Shown piece by piece: positions 4,550-8,369 of a stretch of 8,369 bases of DNA (position 1 is its first letter; the number at the start of each line of letters is the position of its first letter). This stretch comes from Eubacteriales bacterium (GTDB lineage Bacteria; Bacillota; Clostridia; Peptostreptococcales; Anaerovoracaceae). The stretch is taken from positions 1-8,369 of the forward strand of contig JAQUYZ010000053.1 of the NCBI GenBank assembly GCA_028691625.1. The letters are read 5' to 3'. A program made the translations under genes and the position numbers. The notes under the pieces were generated by a model that was given only the letters and a program-made list of their open reading frames with translations, made no database searches and was not told where the DNA came from.

Positions 4550-6061
4550 TTATGATGTCAGCTCCCGAAATATATCTTTGACCGTTTCAATCTTTGTTGC
4601 ACGGTAAGCATTGCTTCCCGAGAACACAAGTCCATGCTCCGTATCGCCTCTGGCCGCGTTGATCAATGCCTGGGTAATGCAGTAGGGAGCCTCTTCCGCT
4701 TTGCAGGGCGTCAGGCAGCGGTTGCATTTTTCCGGCGGAATTCTTCCATTTTCAACCCGGTCGATAAAGGGGGTCCGGATTGCTCTTCCCGGCATCCCCA
4801 CCGGACTTTTAATGACAACCATGTCCTCTTCCTTCGCATCCAGATAGACCTGCTTGAAGTTCGGATGAATATCGCATTCCTCCGTGGTGACAAATCGAGT
4901 GCCGAGCTGCACGGCGTCAGCTCCATAGGCCAGCACTTTTTGCACATCTTCCTTTGTGTAGATCCCTCCGGCTACGATGAGCGGACAATCCTGAAGATCC
5001 TCAATCTCCTCTTTGATTTCCATAATCGTTTCATAAAAGTGTTCCTGGGCATCCTCCAGCTGTTCTTCCTTAAAGCCCAAGTGGCCTCCCGCCAACGGCC
5101 CCTCGAAAAGAATGGCATCGGGGACCCTGTTATATTTTTTTGTCCAGCTCTTTATGATCAAAGCGGTTGCACGGGCCGAAGAAACAATAGGAACGATCTT
5201 GACCTTGCTGTTTTTCACGATGCCCGGCAAGGCGGTCGGCAGTCCGGCACCGGAAATAATCATATCGACACCGGCCTCAACCGCGGCTTTCACAAACTCA
5301 TCATAATTCCTGCTGGCGCACATGATGTTGACTCCAATCAGTCCTTTGTTCGGTACGTCCTTGATCGCTTCCTTGGCCTCTCTTATATTTCTCTTCAGAG
5401 CGCGGATATTTGCTTCTTTGGGGTTCGTATAGAAATCCGGCTCATGAAATCCGATCTGGGCAGCGGAAATCACACCCACTCCACCACATTTCGCGACAGC
5501 AGCAGACAGTCTTGACAAGGATACGCCGATCCCCATTCCTCCCTGAAAGATCGGAATCGGTATGGTCACATCCCCCAGCGAGAGTGGTGCCAGCTTCGCG
5601 GGAGCATCCCCTTTGATTGCTTTGATCCGCTGTCTCTTAAAGAAGTCATGCAAATTATCCAGTGACTGGAGCAGGATTCCCTGCTCTTCCCCGTTCAGTT
5701 CGGCCAGCACATCGCTGATCATGCTGCAGTGGAATTCTTCATGCTCCCTAACGGCTTCTATTCCTTCCTCCGTCAGCTCAATCTTCACGATCCTGCGATC
5801 TTCGGGTACCCGAAACCGGTTGACATATTTCTTGTCCACCAGCTTGTTGATGGCGGTGGTCAGGGTGCTCACACTGATCTTCAGGTTTGTTGCAACCTGA
5901 GTCATGGTCTTTGCCTTCCCTGCACCGATGGCAGCCAACGTATGCACTTCCGTAATGGAAAGATTATGCCGGGAAGAATTCTTGATTGCATCCTCTTCCA
6001 TTTTTAATACGCTGTTAAACAGGCTAACCAGTATATCATTCAATTTTTTCGTTATATCCAT
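4550..6061 (-). CDS. MarR-family regulator fused to FMN-dependent nitronate monooxygenase/FabK-like oxidoreductase
   Basis: One uninterrupted 503-residue frame holds two known families. Residues 1-145 are a MarR winged-helix regulator: recognition region about 52-83, wing RVPEDRRIVKIELTEEG (84-100) and a C-terminal dimerisation helix (about 101-145). After a linker (about 146-160), residues 160-503 form an FMN-binding TIM barrel of the nitronate monooxygenase/FabK group. It has IFQGGMGIGVS (171-181), GGVGVIS (193-199), GVNIM (243-247), ISGAGLP (269-275), GPLAGGHLGF (321-330) with the probable active-site His327, and the phosphate-binding IVAGGI and QLGTRF (362-367, 385-390). Cys446, 449, 453 and 461 form CX2CX3CX7C, a possible metal or Fe-S site. 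The start has GGAGG 6 nt upstream. As last gene of a fabG-fabF-fabZ operon it could be a FabT-like regulator of lipid synthesis that also acts as, or senses through, a flavoenzyme; FabK activity is possible but unproven. Confidence 0.9.
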   Translation of the reverse strand: MDITKKLNDILVSLFNSVLKMEEDAIKNSSRHNLSITEVHTLAAIGAGKAKTMTQVATNLKISVSTLTTAINKLVDKKYVNRFRVPEDRRIVKIELTEEGIEAVREHEEFHCSMISDVLAELNGEEQGILLQSLDNLHDFFKRQRIKAIKGDAPAKLAPLSLGDVTIPIPIFQGGMGIGVSLSRLSAAVAKCGGVGVISAAQIGFHEPDFYTNPKEANIRALKRNIREAKEAIKDVPNKGLIGVNIMCASRNYDEFVKAAVEAGVDMIISGAGLPTALPGIVKNSKVKIVPIVSSARATALIIKSWTKKYNRVPDAILFEGPLAGGHLGFKEEQLEDAQEHFYETIMEIKEEIEDLQDCPLIVAGGIYTKEDVQKVLAYGADAVQLGTRFVTTEECDIHPNFKQVYLDAKEEDMVVIKSPVGMPGRAIRTPFIDRVENGRIPPEKCNRCLTPCKAEEAPYCITQALINAARGDTEHGLVFSGSNAYRATKIETVKDIFRELTS

Positions 6062-6091
6062 GCGTACCCTCCTTTGACAAAGTACATCACG

Positions 6092-6139
6092 CCTGGAGCA
6101 GCAAAATTTGAGCGTTAATTCAAATTTTATCTGCCCAGG
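6092..6139. repeat. 48-nt imperfect hairpin with operator-like AAAATTTGA palindrome
   Basis: The core is AAAATTTGA (6103-6111) and TCAAATTTT (6120-6128), perfect 9-bp arms around 8 bp. Outside the core, GCAG/CTGC (6098-6101 with 6131-6134) and CCTGG/CCAGG (6092-6096 with 6135-6139) continue the pairing with small bulges, about 18 pairs in all. As DNA, the TTTGA...TCAAA halves resemble those of the FabT-type MarR operator, but the 8-bp spacer is longer than the 3 bp I expect. As RNA, it is a stable hairpin inside the loop closed by the 14-bp repeat. There is no T-tract, so it is not a terminator. A -10-like TAAAAT (6129-6124, minus strand) overlaps the right arm. Confidence 0.6.
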
Positions 6140-6159
6140 TCATAGGGTTTTTACAGTAG

Positions 6160-6178
6160 AGTTTGCAGACAGCAAATT
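6160..6178. repeat. AGTTTGC-N5-GCAAATT imperfect palindrome (candidate MarR/FabT-type operator)
   Basis: AGTTTGC (6160-6166) and GCAAATT (6172-6178) are inverted copies with one mismatch around a 5-nt spacer. It resembles a FabT-like operator (AnTTTGA...TCAAAnT) with C/G in place of A/T at the inner position. It is the second such site in the gap before the MarR-fusion gene and could also fold as a short hairpin in RNA. Confidence 0.4.
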
Positions 6179-6231
6179 TGGTCAATAACAAGGGAGACGC
6201 TTGAGGTATAGAGTCAAAGGAGGGTAGTCTC

Positions 6232-6660
6232 CTATGATCCGATGGCGAACATAATCTCGCATTGACACGCGATTTTATCTCCTAAATATGCTGTGGCTTT
6301 TCCGTATCCCGCTTTGCTCCTGAGACGCTCCAGTACCACTTCAAGGCGAAGAGTATCTCCGGGTACGACCTTTTGACGAAATTTTGCCTCTTTGATGCTC
6401 CCAAAATATGCAATTTTGCCTCGATGCTCCTTCATGGAGAGGATTGCAACCGCCCCGGCCTGCGCCAAAGATTCCACGATCAATACACCGGGCATTACCT
6501 TCTCCTGGGGAAAGTGTCCCTGGAAATAGTATTCATCTGCGTTGACATACTTCATTGCGACAACACGCTTTCCCTCTTCCATTTCAACAATTTCATCGAT
6601 CAGAAGAAAGGGGTCTCTATGGGGAATGATTTCCTTGATTTGTTCTCTATCTAATATCAC
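6232..6660 (-). CDS. fabZ: 3-hydroxyacyl-[acyl-carrier-protein] dehydratase FabZ
   Basis: FabZ dehydrates 3-hydroxyacyl-ACP to trans-2-enoyl-ACP in the elongation cycle of type II fatty acid synthesis. It has 142 residues, the usual length of this single hotdog-fold enzyme. IIPHRDPFLLIDEI (11-24) is the conserved N-terminal segment. GHFPQEKVMPGVLIVESLAQ (48-67) contains the catalytic pair His49 and Glu63. The start is GTG (6658-6660), which overlaps the fabF stop as GTGA, with GAGG 8 nt upstream, so translation is coupled to fabF. No alternative in-frame start retains the N-terminal motif. FabA-type isomerase activity is not suggested by the sequence. A 170-bp structured gap follows before the next gene, without an evident terminator. 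Confidence 0.96.
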   Translation of the reverse strand: MILDREQIKEIIPHRDPFLLIDEIVEMEEGKRVVAMKYVNADEYYFQGHFPQEKVMPGVLIVESLAQAGAVAILSMKEHRGKIAYFGSIKEAKFRQKVVPGDTLRLEVVLERLRSKAGYGKATAYLGDKIACQCEIMFAIGS

Positions 6661-7892
6661 TTTATCAACCTCTTCAATAACAGGACTCCATTGTGCCCGC
6701 CGAATCCGAACGAATTCGACATCACATAGGTCAGCTCCTGCTTTCTGGCAGTATTTGGAACGTAATCCAGGTCCAGCTCCTCATCGGGAACTTTATAATT
6801 GATGGTTGGAGGGATGATTCCGTCCAGCATGGCGTTTACGCAAATGATCGCTTCCACCACGCCGGCCGCGCCAAGCAGATGGCCCGTCATGCTCTTGGTG
6901 GAGCTCACCGGAATTTTATAGGCTGCGTCTCCGAATACCTTCTTGATGGCCCGCGTTTCAAATAAGTCGTTATACGGTGTCCCCGTACCGTGGGCGTTGA
7001 TGTACGAAATCTCTTCCGGACGGATTCCGGCTCCCTTGATCGCCATATCCATTGCTTTTGCTGCACCGGTCCCATCCGGTAACGGCATGGTGATATGATG
7101 GGCGTCACAGGTGGTTCCGTAGCCTGCCACCTCAGCATAAATCTTCGCCCCTCTCGCCACAGCGTGCTCGTATTCTTCCAGGATCACGATACCGGCACCT
7201 TCTCCCATGACAAAGCCGTCTCTTTCCTTGTCAAAAGGAATGGAGCTTCGATTCGGGTCTTCTTTTGTGGAAAGTGCCGTCATGTTGGCAAATCCCGAAA
7301 AGCAGACCGGTGCGAATGCCGCTTCGGCTGCACCTGAAATTACCACGTCGGTATAACCGTGCCTGATGGATCGGTATGCCTCTCCGATGGCTTGTGTTCC
7401 CGTTGCACAGGCGGTTACAATACTGATACAACTGCCGGTCGCCCCCGCTACGATTGCGATATTGCCTGCTAATATATTTGCGATCACAGAAGTCACGAGA
7501 AACGGGGATACTCTTGAAACAGTTCCCTTTTCCACCGCTTTCTGCACTTCACTTTCCAGCGTCATAATTCCGCCGATCCCCGAACCCACCAGTACGCTCA
7601 ATCTGTCGGGATCAATATTCTCTCCGCTGACCAGCCCGCTGTCCTCCATGGCTTCCATTGCTGCAGTAACGCCGTACTGGGAATATAAGTCGGTTCTCCG
7701 CGCTTCCTTTTTATCATGAAAGACAAAATCCCTGACTTCACCACCGTTTTTCGCCTTCTGCACATCGGCATCAAAATGAGTGATCCGACCAATTCCATTT
7801 TTCCCGGCTTTGATCCCTTCCCAAAAGTCTTTTACATTATTTCCAAGAGGAGTCACTGCTCCCATTCCCGTAATTACAACTCTTCTATCCAT
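6657..7892 (-). CDS. fabF: 3-oxoacyl-[acyl-carrier-protein] synthase II FabF
   Basis: FabF condenses malonyl-ACP with acyl-ACP to lengthen the chain in the cytoplasm. Its 411 residues match the family. The Cys-His-His triad is clear: Cys162 in TACATGTQA, His301 in INAHGTGTPYND and His338 in STKSMTGHLLGAAG, with the conserved Lys333. VVITGMGAVTPLGN (5-18) begins the thiolase fold and SFGFGGHNG (394-402) is the conserved C-terminal glycine loop. The start is the ATG at 7890-7892, with AGAGGA a few bases upstream. It is 43 bp downstream of fabG and overlaps fabZ by 4 nt. No acyl carrier protein gene lies between fabG and fabF here. The thiolase-type triad and length exclude FabH. Confidence 0.97.
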   Translation of the reverse strand: MDRRVVITGMGAVTPLGNNVKDFWEGIKAGKNGIGRITHFDADVQKAKNGGEVRDFVFHDKKEARRTDLYSQYGVTAAMEAMEDSGLVSGENIDPDRLSVLVGSGIGGIMTLESEVQKAVEKGTVSRVSPFLVTSVIANILAGNIAIVAGATGSCISIVTACATGTQAIGEAYRSIRHGYTDVVISGAAEAAFAPVCFSGFANMTALSTKEDPNRSSIPFDKERDGFVMGEGAGIVILEEYEHAVARGAKIYAEVAGYGTTCDAHHITMPLPDGTGAAKAMDMAIKGAGIRPEEISYINAHGTGTPYNDLFETRAIKKVFGDAAYKIPVSSTKSMTGHLLGAAGVVEAIICVNAMLDGIIPPTINYKVPDEELDLDYVPNTARKQELTYVMSNSFGFGGHNGVLLLKRLIK

Positions 7893-7935
7893 ACTCTTCC
7901 TCTTTCTTCTATTTTACATTCTGTTCAGAAGATTA

Positions 7936-8369
7936 TTACAAGGCCATTCCGCCATCCACTGTAAGAACCTGTCCCGTGATATATGCTGCCTGATCCGAAG
8001 CCAGAAATGCAACCGCATTCGCCACATCGGAGGCCTTGCCCGCTCTGCCCAGACTGATCATATCCATCATTGCTTTCTTCTGCTCTTCGCTCATGATTTC
8101 TGTCATATCGGTTTCAATATAACCGGGTGCCACCGCATTGACCGTAATGCCTCTTTTTCCAAGCTCCTTGGCGGCAGACAGGGTCATCCCGATGATGCCG
8201 GCCTTGGAAGCACTGTAGTTGACCTGGCCCGCATTTCCCCGTATTCCAACGACGGAGGAAATGCTGATGATCCTGCCGCTCTTCTGCTTGATCATCATCG
8301 GTGCAATCGCCTGCAGGAAATAAAAACTCCCGCTTAAATTTGCCTGCACCACTTCGTCGAAATCGGATG
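7936..8369 (-). CDS. fabG: 3-oxoacyl-[acyl-carrier-protein] reductase FabG (partial, N-terminal part outside window)
   Basis: FabG reduces 3-oxoacyl-ACP with NADPH. The frame is open to the right edge; 143 C-terminal residues are present of about 245. A GTG at 8350-8352 is an internal valine of the conserved SDFDEVVQANL stretch, not the start. SISSVVGIRGNAGQVNYSASK contains the catalytic serine, then the Tyr (codon 8215-8217) and Lys (codon 8203-8205) of the YxxxK motif of classical short-chain dehydrogenases. The end, ITGQVLTVDGGMAL, is the usual FabG C-terminus. Another short-chain dehydrogenase is possible by sequence alone, but its position directly before fabF makes FabG very likely. Confidence 0.93.
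   Translation of the reverse strand, partial: SDFDEVVQANLSGSFYFLQAIAPMMIKQKSGRIISISSVVGIRGNAGQVNYSASKAGIIGMTLSAAKELGKRGITVNAVAPGYIETDMTEIMSEEQKKAMMDMISLGRAGKASDVANAVAFLASDQAAYITGQVLTVDGGMAL

Larger units (their letters stand above)
6065..6226. repeat. 14-bp perfect inverted repeat bracketing the fabZ-fusion gap; one arm is the fusion gene's Shine-Dalgarno
   Basis: GTCAAAGGAGGGTA occurs on the minus strand at 6078-6065 and, exactly, on the plus strand at 6213-6226. In a minus-strand transcript reading through from fabZ, the first copy is TACCCTCCTTTGAC, 5 nt after the fabZ stop, and the second contains the AAAGGAGG ribosome binding site of the fusion gene, 3 nt before its ATG. The two would pair over 14 bp, closing a 134-nt loop and hiding the ribosome binding site. 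The flanks are not identical, so the repeat ends here. Confidence 0.8.

Noticed and set aside
4518..4607. Plus-strand 29-codon frame with AAGGAG a few bases before ATG
   Set aside because: It runs antisense into the 3' end of the fusion gene, its ribosome-site-like bases belong to the small inverted repeat, and no promoter or recognisable product supports it.
4634..5515. Long plus-strand open frame (293 codons) opposite the fusion gene
   Set aside because: It resembles no family I recognise and lies entirely inside a strand with clear MarR and flavoenzyme motifs; it is a shadow of that gene's codon usage.
6092..6139. The 48-nt hairpin as a terminator between fabZ and the fusion gene
   Set aside because: Neither strand has a T-tract directly after the stem.
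7936..8352. fabG starting at the GTG at 8352
   Set aside because: This GTG is an internal valine of a conserved short-chain dehydrogenase stretch and the frame remains open to the window edge, so the gene is simply cut by the edge.
1..8369. CRISPR arrays, tRNA or rRNA genes, insertion sequences and prophage genes
   Set aside because: No regularly spaced repeats, tRNA-like cloverleaf, rRNA-like sequence, transposase or phage motifs were seen; apart from the noted gaps the window is ordinary operon sequence.

Overview
The window reads as a chromosomal segment of an anaerobic, Gram-positive Clostridia-type bacterium that uses tungsten and/or molybdenum. The evidence is moderate G+C, strong AGGAGG-type ribosome binding sites, a TupABC tungstate transporter with a lipoprotein binding protein, an adjacent moeA, and a discrete bacterial type II fatty acid synthesis operon. 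The species cannot be named from this stretch.

Left part (1-4454), metal uptake and cofactor insertion: a minus-strand operon runs tupB - tupC - moeA, with moeA leaving the window at the left edge. Its probable promoter is at 2392-2420. Divergent from it, on the plus strand, is a single gene for 5-formyltetrahydrofolate cyclo-ligase, ended by a strong intrinsic terminator. Convergent with that gene, on the minus strand, is tupA. The binding protein is therefore separated from its permease and ATPase by an unrelated gene in opposite orientation. Upstream of tupA is a leader of about 220 nt with an RNA that I read as a Moco/Tuco-type riboswitch (about 4157-4245). It has a GAAA tetraloop, a CCTAAA/TATGG tetraloop receptor, a closing stem, a downstream terminator and a plausible antiterminator pairing. 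The simplest reading is feedback repression of tungstate/molybdate uptake by the finished cofactor.

Right part (4455-8369), fatty acid synthesis: a minus-strand operon runs fabG (cut by the right edge) - fabF - fabZ - a 503-residue protein joining an N-terminal MarR-family DNA-binding domain to a C-terminal FMN-dependent nitronate monooxygenase/FabK-like domain. fabF and fabZ overlap by 4 nt. The 170-bp gap between fabZ and the fusion gene is full of structure. A 14-base exact inverted repeat has one arm just after the fabZ stop and the other containing the Shine-Dalgarno sequence of the fusion gene. Two further hairpins or operator-like palindromes lie between the arms. This could be an RNA that hides the ribosome binding site on read-through transcripts, a set of operators for the fused MarR domain, or, less likely, an invertible segment.

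The two most unusual items are the single-chain regulator-flavoenzyme and the structured region that precedes it. The Moco-type leader on a displaced tupA is the next most interesting. All family calls are from recognition of motifs by eye; no database search was run.
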